Positions 35,006 through 44,922 of a DNA stretch of 64,000 nt are shown piece by piece. The position numbers were made by a program, and so were the translations under genes. The notes under the pieces were generated by a model, which was given only the letters and a program-made list of their open reading frames with translations, made no database searches and was not told the DNA's origin. Each line of letters starts with the position of its first letter. Position 1 is the first letter of the stretch. The DNA is taken from positions 1 through 64,000 of the forward strand of contig NZ_MUNR01000006.1 of NCBI RefSeq assembly GCF_002001045.1, written 5' to 3'. The DNA is from Rhodanobacter sp. C01 (GTDB lineage: Bacteria > Pseudomonadota > Gammaproteobacteria > Xanthomonadales > Rhodanobacteraceae).

Positions 35006-35793
35006 CACGGTCTGATCCAAAGGACGGCGTCAATTTTCATGGGGTGATCACGGGTTCCAGCAGATCTATGGTCATAGCGCAAATAAACCTCGGCTAAGCG
35101 TTGACATTTCCGTGCAACCTCCTTGTCAATCCAGCGAGGATGCGTTTTCTCAATCTGAAAATTGGATTATGTGATCCCTTGATTGCTACTACCTGGCCAG
35201 CGCCAGTGGGAAGGTCAGTGGCTAGTGAGCAGCAGCAAGGGGGCTTCAGGTGGTACTCCTTGTGCGGTCTGCAAGCATTCTGGTGAGTGTCATCACCAAG
35301 ACTCTTGACCGACGTCATATTCAGTTGCGAAAACGTCGGCACTGCGACCCAATGCCACATCTCTCGCACATGAATACATGGATGGAAAATACGAACTGTT
35401 TCCACCGCGGTAACTGTGGAGTTGCCGCTCAGATCGCTTATTGCATATCTTCAGCGAGGAAATCCGCGCGCGTGGTCAAATAGCGATCTGATTGGCGCGG
35501 CGGCGCTAGCTGTTCCTCGAGCATTTTGGCGAGTTTTTGTTCACGTCGCCGTCATTGGCGAAATGGAAAGCTCCTTGAGCTTGGCCGCCCGCATTGGATG
35601 GTCGGAAACCACTTGTTGTCAACGGTATATGGCTTCGCTGCCGTATCGCGTGGTCGTGCCCGAAATAAATCCTTTGGTGTGGCATTCGGTCACGGGCCGA
35701 GAACGGTTGAAATTGATCGATATCAAGAACAGACGCGTCGTGGTCGCGCAGACTTCTACCCACGTGGTGAATTCGCAAGAGGTGTGTATTTCA
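35006..35793. other. Long upstream region of the nos operon
   Basis: About 790 bp between the divergent barrel gene and the flavoprotein gene. The plus-strand frame stays open from 35416, but its N-terminal 125 residues have no recognisable character and cross a perfect FNR-type box, so I read it as a non-coding leader. Nothing else is recognised, apart from the box at 35713. Confidence 0.5.
35713..35726. promoter_or_regulatory. FNR/ANR-type box TTGATcgatATCAA, nos promoter
   Basis: Perfect dyad about 75 bp upstream of the flavoprotein start at 35794. Being the only such box between 31.4 and 47.3 kb that I found, it is the likely control site for the entire nos operon. DNR/FNR control of nos genes is known in denitrifiers. 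Confidence 0.8.
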
Positions 35794-36906
35794 GTGTGCG
35801 AAAGGTCGATTTGTACAGATGCGGTTATCGTTGGAGCCGGCCCCGTAGGGTTATTCCAGGTGTTCGAGCTTGGCCTGCTCGGGGTCAGCGCGCACATCAT
35901 CGACTCGATGCCACAGGTTGGTGGTCAATGCATCGAGTTGTACCCCGACAAACCGATTTACGACATCCCGGCGGTACCGGTGTGCAGTGCACGTGAGTTG
36001 ATCGAGCGGCTTCAGGCACAAATTCGACCGTTCGCCCCGCAATTCCACTTGGGCGAGACGTTGACCACGGTCGATCGCTTGGAAAGTGGGCGCTTCAAGG
36101 TAACCACCAGTGCTGGGACCACGTTCAACACCGGAGCACTGATAATAGCTGGCGGTCTCGGGGCATTTGCGCCTCGCAAGCTCGCATTGCCTGACATCGA
36201 AGGTGTGGAGGGTCACGCGGTCCACTACAAGGTTATCGACGCCAGCAAATTTGATGGTAAGGACATTGTGATTGCCGGCGGCGGTGACGCAGCACTGGAT
36301 TGGTCACTGGCACTGGTCGATCGTGCCAATAGCATCGTGCTGGTGCATCGTTCGACCAAGTTTCGGGCGGCACCCGCCCACGTCAAACGCATGCAGGAAC
36401 TGTGCGACGCCGGTCGCATGCAATTCTTCGAAGGCGACATCGTGGGACTGGATGCGCCGGAAGGCGAGCTGAAGTGGGTACGTGTACGGGCACGCAGTGG
36501 TGTGGTGCAACGGATCGAGTCTGAGCAATTGCTGGTCTTCTGGGGATTGCATCCGGCACTCGGGCCGATCGCGGAGTGGGGCTTGCAACTCGATCACCAG
36601 CAGATCGTGGTCGATACGGCCACGTTCCAAACATCGAAAGGCGGCATCTATGCAGTTGGCGACGTGAGCACCTATCCCGGCAAGAAGAAACTGATTCTTT
36701 CTGGTTTTCACGAGGCGGCGTTGTGCGCCTTCGCCGTAAAGGAACACCTCAATCCTGGTGAGAAGGTGCATCTGCAGTACACCACGACCAGCCCAATTAT
36801 GCACAAGCGCCTAGGCGTTGTGGTTGGTGCCGATGGCGCACCCATCGTGCCCGCGGCCAGTCCGGCCAGCGCCGGCTTGACCACCGATGTCGCCAGCAAT
36901 ACGTGA
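35794..36906 (+). CDS. Ferredoxin/flavodoxin-NADP reductase, thioredoxin-reductase-like type
   Basis: About 370 residues from GTG 35794 (AAGAGG upstream; GTG 35782 possible). The FAD motif VIVGAGPVGLFQVFELG, VGGQCIELYPDKPIYDIP and GAFAPRKL are typical of the TrxB-like ferredoxin-NADP reductases (YumC type). The NADPH motif IAGGGDAALDWSLAL and the C-terminal GDVSTYPGKKKLILSGFHEAA are present; a CxxC redox pair is absent, so it is not a thioredoxin reductase. First gene of the nos transcript, 62 bp ahead of a HiPIP. It may feed NAD(P)H electrons towards the N2O pathway or NosR; this is inference. Confidence 0.85.
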   Translation: MCERSICTDAVIVGAGPVGLFQVFELGLLGVSAHIIDSMPQVGGQCIELYPDKPIYDIPAVPVCSARELIERLQAQIRPFAPQFHLGETLTTVDRLESGRFKVTTSAGTTFNTGALIIAGGLGAFAPRKLALPDIEGVEGHAVHYKVIDASKFDGKDIVIAGGGDAALDWSLALVDRANSIVLVHRSTKFRAAPAHVKRMQELCDAGRMQFFEGDIVGLDAPEGELKWVRVRARSGVVQRIESEQLLVFWGLHPALGPIAEWGLQLDHQQIVVDTATFQTSKGGIYAVGDVSTYPGKKKLILSGFHEAALCAFAVKEHLNPGEKVHLQYTTTSPIMHKRLGVVVGADGAPIVPAASPASAGLTTDVASNT

Positions 36907-36968
36907 AATGCGTGCCAGCACGCGGTATGCGTGTGTGAAATGAAGCGACACAGTCCCAGGAGAAACCC

Positions 36969-37271
36969 ATGAAAGAGAACAGCAATGAATTCGATGCTAG
37001 CCGTCGCACCCTGCTGAAGAGCGGCCTGACCATGGCGGCAATCGGGGCCGTGGCAGCCACCGGTCTGCTGAAATCCGCACCGGCGCATGCACAAGCCTTG
37101 GCCCCCCAGGCCACGATGATGTACCAGTCCACACCGCACGGTAAGGATCAATGCGACAACTGCATCCACTACGTCCCGGGCAAGACGCCAAAGTCCAACG
37201 GAACCTGCAAAGTTGTTGCAGGAAGTATTAGCCCCACCGCATGGTGCGTCGCCTATGCGCGTAAAGCCTAA
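36969..37271 (+). CDS. High-potential iron-sulfur protein, Tat-exported
   Basis: 100 residues with a Tat signal (SRRTLLKSG then a hydrophobic stretch ending near AHA at 40). Four cysteines in HiPIP order: CDNC, GTCK, AWC. AGGAG lies upstream of the ATG. A HiPIP inside a nos operon suggests that it carries electrons to NosZ in the periplasm in place of, or besides, cytochrome c or azurin. It is the second HiPIP in the window (the other is at 23564) and clearly a paralogue. Confidence 0.88.
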   Translation: MKENSNEFDASRRTLLKSGLTMAAIGAVAATGLLKSAPAHAQALAPQATMMYQSTPHGKDQCDNCIHYVPGKTPKSNGTCKVVAGSISPTAWCVAYARKA

Positions 37272-37339
37272 AGCAGCGCGTCAAATGCTTTCCTGAAGAT
37301 ACTGTCTGGTTCGTTTTGCAGCCACTGGAGGCTGACGTC

Positions 37340-38407
37340 ATGCATGTCCCGGAAAAAGCTGACGAGCCTCGGTCGCCCGGTCGCCGAAAACTCCTCAAGG
37401 CCTTCGTCGGTGTGGCAGCGGCCGGAGGATTGGTCGGAGGATCAGGCTGGTTCGTGCTCAAACGGGGACGGAACCTGTTCGAGGTGCGTCGTGAGCAGAC
37501 GCTTATGCAGACTTCGGTAGCAATCACCTGCCTGGCCGACGACGTTGACAAGGCGGGCGTCGCCATTGACGCCGCGTTTCAGCGAATGGCCAGTACTGTT
37601 GCGGTGCTGACGCGCTTCGACCCGGCCGGTCCGGTGGCGCGCCTGAACCGTGATGGCCGTCTGGAGAATTTGCCGCCGGAACTCAGGGACGTTTTGCATC
37701 GCTCATTGGCGATTTCAGCGGTGACTGACGGTGACTTCGATATCAGCGTGTTGCCCGTCCTGGAGTACTTCGAATCGATGCGCCAGCCCGCCGTACTCGA
37801 TGCGGGTGATCGTGTACAGATAGGGGAGCGAGATCATCTGATCAATTATCGCCGAATCGCGCTGGATGCGCAGGGCGTACGGTTCACCCATCCGGGTATG
37901 TCCGTCACATTGGACGGGCTGGCGAAGGGGTACGTCATCGACCAGGGGATTGCCTCGTTGAGAGAGTCGGGTATCGAAGACGCCCTGGTGGATGCAGGTG
38001 GCGATCTGCGTGCGATCTCCGGTAGCGATTTCAACCGTCAGTGGCACATCGGCATCGTTGATCCCGGCGACATCAACAAGGTTGCAGCCGTCGTGACAAT
38101 ACGCAATGCCGCACTTGGCACGTCCGGCAATTACCGGATCTTCTATTCGTCCGACAAGACGCTGTTCCATGTGATCAATCCACATACGGGTTATTCCCCA
38201 CTGAATTACTCCAGCGTCACGGTCATGGCGGAGACCTCGGTGGATGCCGATGCAATGAGCGTCGCCGCCGCTTCGATGCCGGTGCCGCGGTTGCGCGAAG
38301 TGATGGCCTCGCAGAACGATCAATGGCTGGTCTTCTCCAGGGACGGTAGCAGGAGCTGGCGTTCGAAGGATCTCCCGCAAGTTTCGGGCAATCCGGAGGT
38401 GGTCTGA
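37340..38407 (+). CDS. nosX: FAD:protein FMN transferase (ApbE/NosX)
   Basis: 355 residues from ATG 37340 with GGAGG upstream. A Tat-type N terminus (GRRKLLKAFVGVAAAGG) exports it. ApbE landmarks: SVTLDGLAKGYVIDQG, VDAGGDLRAIS, TSGNYRIFY, and HVINPHTGYSP. ApbE attaches FMN to a Thr of a periplasmic flavoprotein. The target is almost certainly the N-terminal FMN domain of NosR, the next gene, which holds a matching acceptor motif. The name nosX is used for this ApbE homologue in nos clusters. Confidence 0.92.
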   Translation: MHVPEKADEPRSPGRRKLLKAFVGVAAAGGLVGGSGWFVLKRGRNLFEVRREQTLMQTSVAITCLADDVDKAGVAIDAAFQRMASTVAVLTRFDPAGPVARLNRDGRLENLPPELRDVLHRSLAISAVTDGDFDISVLPVLEYFESMRQPAVLDAGDRVQIGERDHLINYRRIALDAQGVRFTHPGMSVTLDGLAKGYVIDQGIASLRESGIEDALVDAGGDLRAISGSDFNRQWHIGIVDPGDINKVAAVVTIRNAALGTSGNYRIFYSSDKTLFHVINPHTGYSPLNYSSVTVMAETSVDADAMSVAAASMPVPRLREVMASQNDQWLVFSRDGSRSWRSKDLPQVSGNPEVV

Positions 38408-38408
38408 C

Positions 38409-40610
38409 GTGCGCACACGGCCACCCGAAAGCCCTGGTCTTTCCGGGGTATTGCACACGGCCAAACTCGCCAGGAGGCTGCTCCTGCTTTGTGTGACCTG
38501 CCTGCTGATGCTTGTTTCCATGGAAGCCATCGCAGGCGTCGATCAGAAATTTCCCGAAGTGCGTGGCTACTTTCCCAGCGCAACCCGATTCGCGGATATC
38601 TCCGGCAAGCCGCCGGCAGCACCGGTCTACGACGGTGACAAGGTTATCGGCTACGTGTTCGAGTCGGTGATGGTAGCGCCGGTTCCGGCGTATTCCGGTG
38701 ATCCAATCAATATCCTCGTGGCGATTGACCAGACTGGCAAGATCCTCGGCACCAAGGTTCTCGAGCAGCATGAGCCGATCCTACTGGTCGGCATTCCGGT
38801 GCAGCGACTTTACGATTTCGTTGAGCGTTATGTCGGCCACAGCGTCAAGGACAAGATCGTCGTCGGTGGAAGCGATGTTCCCGGGACTACAAAAATTGAT
38901 GCGATCAGCAGCGCCACCGTCACCTCGATGGTGGTCAATGAGACGATCATGAATGCAGCGCTGGAAGTAGCCGTGTCGCGGCATCTGGTGACCGGTATGC
39001 CGGCCACCGAAAATGCGCTGGCCACCATCCGGGCCGACTATCTCAAGAAGGCTAATTGGCAGCAGCTGACGGGGAACGGGGCTTTCCGCCAGTTGAACAT
39101 CACTCGAGGGACGGTCATCGATGCCTTCAAGGGGCAGCCCGAGAGCGGCTTGGTCGACGATCCGACCGCACCATCACCGGGTCATGAGAACGACACGTTC
39201 ATTGACCTCTATTACGCCGACATCACCCCGCCGACTGTAGGCAGAAACCTGCTCGGCGACGCCACCTACAAAGCGATGATGCAGAACCTCAGTCCCGGCG
39301 ATGAAGCGATTGCGGTCGTCGCCAACGGTGTCTATTCGTACAAGGGATTGGGCTACGTGCGCGGCGGCATCTATGACCGGCTGCATATTGTCCAAGACAG
39401 CAAGTTGTTCCTTTTCAAGGATACTGATTACGTGGCGCTCGACAACCCGGAACTGGCCGGGATGCCGAGCTTTAACGAGAACGGCATTTTCATCCTGCAC
39501 CATGGACAGGGGTTCAATGCCGGTGGCCCATGGACGCTGCAGCTGCTGGTCAGGCGGCAGATCGGGCCGCTGAAAAGCATCTACAGCACGTTTAGCGGGG
39601 GCTACCAGATCCCTGCCGACTACGTCATCCAGCCGAAGGTCAACAGCAGTCCGATTCCTGATGACGCTCCATTGTGGGTGAAGGTCTGGTACGGCAAGCG
39701 CTTCGAGATTGCCGTGCTGGTAGCCGGACTGCTCTTCCTGTCGCTGATCCTGATTTTCCAGGACTGGGTGGTCAAGCGTCCAAAGCTGCTGGAACGCGTC
39801 CGTGTCGGCTTTCTGATCTACACCGTCGTGTTCATCGGCTGGTACGGCCTGGCGCAGCTTTCGGTGGTGAACATCCTGACCTTCGTCAATGCGGTGATCC
39901 ACGGCTTCCACTGGTCCATCTTCCTGATGGATCCCCTGATCTTCATCCTGTGGACCTTCGTGGCGGTGTCCCTGCTATTGGTGGGGCGGGGCGTGTATTG
40001 CGGCTGGCTGTGCCCGTTTGGCGCCATGCAGGTGCTGATCAACAAGGTGGCGTTGAAGTTCAAGGTGCCGCAACTGGAACCACCACCGTATGTGCATGAG
40101 CGGTTGTGGGCGATCAAGTACATCATCTTGCTGTTCCTCTTTGGCCTGTCGCTGCAGTCGGTGGGTCTGTCCGAGCGCTTCGCGGAGGTCGAGCCGTTCA
40201 AGACTGCGGTCAATCTGCACTTCATGCGCTCCTGGGGCTTTGTTCTTTACGCGGTGATCCTGCTCGTCGCGGCAGCGTTCATCAACAAGTTCTTCTGCCG
40301 CTACATCTGTCCGCTAGGTGCCGGCCTTGCTGTTTCAGGGCGCTGGCGCCTGTTTGAGTGGCTGCGTCGGCGCAAGGAGTGCGGACATCCCTGCCAGATC
40401 TGCGCCAACGAGTGCGAGGTCAGGGCGATCAGTCCGCTGGGTCCGATCAACTACAACGAGTGTCACTACTGCCTGGACTGCCAGGTGACCTACGAAGACG
40501 ACCACAAGTGCCCACCTCTGGTCGAACATCGAAAGAGAAAAGAGAAGGCGTCACGCCCGTTGCCAACGCGTGTCGTCACCACAGATGCACAGGCAGAAAG
40601 ACCTAGGTAG
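38409..40610 (+). CDS. nosR: NosR, membrane flavoprotein/polyferredoxin of N2O reduction
   Basis: 733 residues from GTG 38409, directly after the nosX stop. A signal segment (about 17-40) is followed by a periplasmic FMN-binding region with the acceptor motif ISSATVTSM near residue 167 (the S/T-G/S-A-T-x-T pattern flavinylated by ApbE). Several spans follow from about 430, with CGWLCPFGAMQ and CRYICPLGAG, and a cytosolic pair of [4Fe-4S] motifs, CQICANECEV and CHYCLDCQVTY. NosR passes electrons from the quinol pool and is needed for NosZ activity in vivo. Confidence 0.96.
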   Translation: MRTRPPESPGLSGVLHTAKLARRLLLLCVTCLLMLVSMEAIAGVDQKFPEVRGYFPSATRFADISGKPPAAPVYDGDKVIGYVFESVMVAPVPAYSGDPINILVAIDQTGKILGTKVLEQHEPILLVGIPVQRLYDFVERYVGHSVKDKIVVGGSDVPGTTKIDAISSATVTSMVVNETIMNAALEVAVSRHLVTGMPATENALATIRADYLKKANWQQLTGNGAFRQLNITRGTVIDAFKGQPESGLVDDPTAPSPGHENDTFIDLYYADITPPTVGRNLLGDATYKAMMQNLSPGDEAIAVVANGVYSYKGLGYVRGGIYDRLHIVQDSKLFLFKDTDYVALDNPELAGMPSFNENGIFILHHGQGFNAGGPWTLQLLVRRQIGPLKSIYSTFSGGYQIPADYVIQPKVNSSPIPDDAPLWVKVWYGKRFEIAVLVAGLLFLSLILIFQDWVVKRPKLLERVRVGFLIYTVVFIGWYGLAQLSVVNILTFVNAVIHGFHWSIFLMDPLIFILWTFVAVSLLLVGRGVYCGWLCPFGAMQVLINKVALKFKVPQLEPPPYVHERLWAIKYIILLFLFGLSLQSVGLSERFAEVEPFKTAVNLHFMRSWGFVLYAVILLVAAAFINKFFCRYICPLGAGLAVSGRWRLFEWLRRRKECGHPCQICANECEVRAISPLGPINYNECHYCLDCQVTYEDDHKCPPLVEHRKRKEKASRPLPTRVVTTDAQAERPR

Positions 40611-40657
40611 GCCAGCAATCTGGTTGGGATGCCACTAATTTTTGAGGAGCGATAGCA

Positions 40658-42634
40658 ATGAGCGACAAGACAAACGAACAGAATCCGGAATTGAAAGCCG
40701 GCCAGTTCAGAGCGCTGACGGAAGAGGAGATTGCCTCGCTTCCTGGTTCGCCGGGGAACCTTGGCCGCCGTGGTTTCATGAAAATGGGCGCACTGGCGGG
40801 TCTTGCCGGCGTCGGTGGCACGCTGCTAGCCGGATGCGGCCGCGCGTCGACGGGCGAACAGCCCGTGTCGAGTAAGGCCCCCGCCCCTGCAGCCACGGGC
40901 ATGCCGGAGGATCACGTTGCGCCGGGCAAACTGGACGAATACTACGGTTTCTGGAGCGGCGGCCAGTCCGGCGAAATGCGTATTCTGGGCCTGCCGTCGA
41001 TGCGTGAACTGATGCGCATCCCGGTGTTTAACACCGACTTCGCCATCGGCTGGGGCATCACCAACGAGAGCAAGCGGGTATTAGGCGAGAACTTTCCCCG
41101 AGGTGGTGACCTTCATCATCCGCATATGAGTCAGACGAACGGTCATTACGACGGGCGCTACCTGTTCATGAACGACAAAACGGGCTGTCGTATCGCACGC
41201 ATCCGCTGTGATGTGATGCGCACCGACAAGATCACCAGCATTCCCAATGTAGCGGACGTCCACGGCCTGCGCGTGCAGCGTGAGCCACGCACCGGTTACG
41301 TGTTCGCCAACTCGGAATTCAGAGTTCCCAGTCCCAACGACGGCCGTGACCTGGACGATCCGAAGAAATACCAGTGCGTTTTCACGGCGGTGAACGGCGA
41401 CACCATGGAAGTGGCATGGCAGGTCATCGTCGATGGGAACCTGGACAATACCGATTGCGATTACGACGGCAAATACGTGGCCTCGACCTGCTACAACAGC
41501 GAGGGGGCCGTGGATCTTGCCGGCATGATGCAGGGCGAGCGCGACTGGGCCGTCGTGTTCAACATCAAGCGCATAGAGGCGGCAGTCAAGGCCGGCAAAT
41601 TCAAGACCATCGGCACGTCCAAGGTGCCAGTGGTGGACGGACGCCATGGTTCGGAACTGACCATGTACATCCCGGTCCCGAAGAACCCGCACGGCCTCAA
41701 TTCCAGCCCGGACGGCAAGTATTTCGCTGCCGCCGGCAAGTTGTCGCCGACGGTCACCCTGATGGCGTGGAGCAAGGTCGACGACTACTTTGCCGGCAAG
41801 CTCAAAGATCCGCGTGATGCTGTGGTGGCCGAGCCACAACTGGGCCTAGGGCCATTGCATACGGCTTACGACGGTCGTGGCAATGCGTACACCACGCTGT
41901 TCATCGATAGCCAGATCGTAAAATGGAACATCCAGGACGCGATCGACGCCTATGCGGGCAAGAAGGTCAACTACCTGCGCCAGAAGCTCGATGTCGCCTA
42001 CCAGCCTGGCCACAACCACACGTCGCTGGGCGAAACGCGCGATGCGGATGGCAAGTGGCTGGTATCGCTGAACAAGTTCTCGAAGGATCGTTTCCTGGCG
42101 GTCGGCCCACTGCATCCGGACAACGATCAATTGATCGACATTTCCGGCGACCAGATGGTGCTGGTGGCGGATGCACCGGTCTTCTCGGAGCCCCATGATT
42201 CCGTGATCATTCCGAGCCGACTCATGGCGGGCAAGATCAAGCGCATTTGGGATCGCAAGGACCCGTTCTTTGCCGAAACCGTCGCCCAGGCGACGAAGCA
42301 CGGCATCGTTTTGGAGAAGGACAGCAAGGTCATCCGCGAGGGCAAGAAGGTCTTTGTCTACATGACCAGCTCTGCGCCGACGTTCGGTCTGAACAGCTTC
42401 ACGGTGAAGAAAGGCGACGAAGTGACTGTGGTGGACACAAACATCGACGACATCGAGGATCTGACCCACGGATTCTGTCTCAGCAACTATGGCATCAACA
42501 TGGAGATCAGCCCGCAGGAGACTTCGTCCGTCACCTTCATCGCTGACAAGCCAGGAGTCTACTGGTACTACTGCACGTTCTTCTGCCATGCGCTGCACTT
42601 GGAGATGAGAGGCCGGATGTTGGTGGAAGCGTGA
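40658..42634 (+). CDS. nosZ: Nitrous oxide reductase, clade I (Tat) type
   Basis: 658 residues. A Tat signal ([19 protein letters not shown]) makes this the Tat-exported clade I type; a lipobox-like LLAGCG follows it, so a lipid anchor is possible. The seven-bladed propeller carries the CuZ histidines ([51 protein letters not shown]). The C-terminal cupredoxin domain has the CuA site [12 protein letters not shown]. It reduces N2O to N2 in the periplasm. GAGGAG lies upstream of the ATG. Confidence 0.98.
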   Translation: MSDKTNEQNPELKAGQFRALTEEEIASLPGSPGNLGRRGFMKMGALAGLAGVGGTLLAGCGRASTGEQPVSSKAPAPAATGMPEDHVAPGKLDEYYGFWSGGQSGEMRILGLPSMRELMRIPVFNTDFAIGWGITNESKRVLGENFPRGGDLHHPHMSQTNGHYDGRYLFMNDKTGCRIARIRCDVMRTDKITSIPNVADVHGLRVQREPRTGYVFANSEFRVPSPNDGRDLDDPKKYQCVFTAVNGDTMEVAWQVIVDGNLDNTDCDYDGKYVASTCYNSEGAVDLAGMMQGERDWAVVFNIKRIEAAVKAGKFKTIGTSKVPVVDGRHGSELTMYIPVPKNPHGLNSSPDGKYFAAAGKLSPTVTLMAWSKVDDYFAGKLKDPRDAVVAEPQLGLGPLHTAYDGRGNAYTTLFIDSQIVKWNIQDAIDAYAGKKVNYLRQKLDVAYQPGHNHTSLGETRDADGKWLVSLNKFSKDRFLAVGPLHPDNDQLIDISGDQMVLVADAPVFSEPHDSVIIPSRLMAGKIKRIWDRKDPFFAETVAQATKHGIVLEKDSKVIREGKKVFVYMTSSAPTFGLNSFTVKKGDEVTVVDTNIDDIEDLTHGFCLSNYGINMEISPQETSSVTFIADKPGVYWYYCTFFCHALHLEMRGRMLVEA

Positions 42635-42701
42635 TGAACGGCTGGATCCGCCGGAGCCTGTGTTCTGGCGGGTCAGCCTCATCCTCAGCTCGAGGTGTCC
42701 G

Positions 42702-43991
42702 TTGAACTTCCGCAGCCTTTGGCCTCTGCTCTTTCTCCTGCTTGCTGCATCTGGTCTCTGCCTGGCGGCGCAAGCGCCGTATTCCCTTGAGAAGACAATC
42801 GCCGAGGCGACGGCGGGGACGGTGGTTAACGTACCCGCGGGTGTTCACCATGTGCACCTGCACCTGAACAAGTCGATATCGCTCGTGGGCAGCCCCGGAG
42901 CAGTGCTTGATGGTGATGGTTCAGGCGATGTGATACGCGTGTCAGCATCTCATGTGCGTATCAATGACCTGACGATCCGCCACTCCGGTACGGACCTGAC
43001 CGCGATGAATGCCGGTATCTACATTGACCGTGCGGTGGATGATGTGGGCGTCTCAAACAACAGGATCGAGAACGTGCTGTTCGGTGTCTATCTGGACGGT
43101 GCCAACCATGTGGTGGTTAACGCCAACACCATCGTTGGCGTGCCGCAATTGCGCGTGTCGGATCGGGGTGACGGGATTCACCTGTGGAATGACACCGGGT
43201 GCACGATTTCCGGGAATGACGTGAGCAAGACCCGGGACGGCATCTACGTCTACGTTAGCCCGGACAACAAGATCGAAAACAACCGGATCCATGACGTGCG
43301 CTACGGCGTCCACTACATGTATTCCAAACAGAATTTGTTAGAGGGAAACATTAGCTCCGGCAACACCGCAGGCTTCGCCTTGATGGCATCCGATCATCTG
43401 CGAGTCAAAGGCAATCAGGCGTATGACGACATGTCTTACGGGTTCCTGCTCAACTACATCAATTACAGCGAGATTCGCGGCAACGAGGTGCGCAACATCC
43501 AGGGACAATTCGATACCGATGGTCAGGTCGTCGACGGTGCCGAGGGCAAGGCAATCTTCGTGTACCTCTCCCAGGGCAATACGATCACGGACAACCTGCT
43601 GGAGCGTTCGCGTATCGGCATCCATGTCACCGCAGGTTCTGACCAGAACAATATCTACGGCAATGCCTTCGTCGACAACCAGACCCAGGTCATGTATGTG
43701 CAGAACAATTCGGAGGAATGGTCACAGCACCACCGAGGTAATTACTGGAGCAACTATTTGGGCTGGGATCTCAACGGTGATGGCATCGGTGATGTCCCTT
43801 ACCGGCCTAACGATGGCGTCGATGTACTGCTGTGGAGATATCCGAGCGCACGGGTATTGATGTCGAGCCCCTCGATCCTGCTGATGCGTTATGTGCAGCA
43901 CGCGTTTCCAGTGTTCACTCCGCCCAGTGTGCAGGACAGCTTTCCTCTGATGAGGATTCCCGAAAACTTGAGAGCGCGAGCAAATGATTAA
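42702..43991 (+). CDS. nosD: NosD, periplasmic copper-site maturation protein
   Basis: 429 residues from TTG 42702, chosen because GAGG is seven bases upstream and a clean signal peptide follows (LWPLLFLLLAASG); a GTG at 42660 would spoil it. The mature part is a right-handed beta helix of CASH/PbH1 repeats (NDLTIRHSGTDL, NNRIENVLFGVYLDGAN, GNDVSKTRDGIYVYVS). NosD works with NosF and NosY to supply sulfur or assemble the CuZ centre. Its end overlaps nosF by 8 bp. Confidence 0.94.
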   Translation: MNFRSLWPLLFLLLAASGLCLAAQAPYSLEKTIAEATAGTVVNVPAGVHHVHLHLNKSISLVGSPGAVLDGDGSGDVIRVSASHVRINDLTIRHSGTDLTAMNAGIYIDRAVDDVGVSNNRIENVLFGVYLDGANHVVVNANTIVGVPQLRVSDRGDGIHLWNDTGCTISGNDVSKTRDGIYVYVSPDNKIENNRIHDVRYGVHYMYSKQNLLEGNISSGNTAGFALMASDHLRVKGNQAYDDMSYGFLLNYINYSEIRGNEVRNIQGQFDTDGQVVDGAEGKAIFVYLSQGNTITDNLLERSRIGIHVTAGSDQNNIYGNAFVDNQTQVMYVQNNSEEWSQHHRGNYWSNYLGWDLNGDGIGDVPYRPNDGVDVLLWRYPSARVLMSSPSILLMRYVQHAFPVFTPPSVQDSFPLMRIPENLRARAND

Positions 43992-44922
43992 CGCTATTGA
44001 TATTTCCGCTCTCGGCAAGCAATACAAGGGCGTCGCTGCCTTGGCCGGTGTCTCGGCGACCGTGCCAATGGGTAAGGTGGTTGGTTTGCTGGGCCACAAC
44101 GGCGCCGGGAAATCGACCCTGATTAAGCTGATCCTGGGACTCATCGCACCGACCAGCGGTCACGTTGAGGTGTTGGGTCAATCCCCATGGGGGAGCAACG
44201 CGGTCTCGCTGCGTCGTCGCATCGGCTATCTTCCCGAGAGCGTGGCGTTCTACGGAAACCTCACCGGAAATGAGGTGATCAACTACCTCGCGAGCCTGAA
44301 GCGTGCATCGCGGGAACAGGCGAGTAAGCTGCTAGAGCGCGTCGGCATCGCGTATGCCAGGGATCGCCGGGTCTCCACCTATTCCAAGGGAATGAGACAG
44401 CGTCTGGGCCTAGCGCAGGCGCTGCTGGCAACTCCCGAACTCGTCGTGCTGGATGAACCCACCGGGGGACTCGATCCGCAGGCTACGCGCGAGCTCTATG
44501 ACATAGTCGGCGAGTTGCGTGCCGAAGGGCACAGCGTGCTGGTGTCGTCACACGTGCTGGCTGAGCTTGAGCCGCACATCGACAGCGCTCTGATCTTGCG
44601 CCAGGGCCAGCTGCTCGCGGCGGGCAGCGTTGGCGATCTTCGCCGGCAGTCAGGGTTGCCCGACATCGTCGTGGTGCAGCTGAAAGACGCTGCCGATCCG
44701 GTCGCCTTTGCTCGGGGACTGGATACATTCGCGCTGACACACGATGTGCGGTTCGACGGCCTGTTCGAGATCCAGATCGCCGAAGGGGGCAAGCTGGCCC
44801 TGCTGCAACGGCTTGTAACAGACCCTGCTGTCGAGGACATTGTGGTCAAAGAGGCATCGCTGGCGCGCCTGTATGACTATCTTGGCGCAGGCACAAAACA
44901 GCAGGGGAAGCAAAAGCCATGA
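43984..44922 (+). CDS. nosF: NosF, ABC ATPase of the NosDFY complex
   Basis: 312 residues. Walker A GHNGAGKSTL, a signature variant YSKGMRQRLGLAQALL, Walker B LVVLDEPTGGLDP and switch His in VSSHVLAELE are intact. It energises NosY for CuZ maturation. The last 80 residues form an extra C-terminal domain usual for this subfamily. It overlaps nosD before it and nosY after it (ATGA), so the operon is tightly coupled. Confidence 0.95.
   Translation: MINAIDISALGKQYKGVAALAGVSATVPMGKVVGLLGHNGAGKSTLIKLILGLIAPTSGHVEVLGQSPWGSNAVSLRRRIGYLPESVAFYGNLTGNEVINYLASLKRASREQASKLLERVGIAYARDRRVSTYSKGMRQRLGLAQALLATPELVVLDEPTGGLDPQATRELYDIVGELRAEGHSVLVSSHVLAELEPHIDSALILRQGQLLAAGSVGDLRRQSGLPDIVVVQLKDAADPVAFARGLDTFALTHDVRFDGLFEIQIAEGGKLALLQRLVTDPAVEDIVVKEASLARLYDYLGAGTKQQGKQKP

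Noticed and set aside
35416-35793. N-terminal extension of the nos flavoprotein
   Set aside because: The added 126 residues have no family character, cross a perfect FNR-type box, and the FAD motif expected near the N terminus begins only after 35794.
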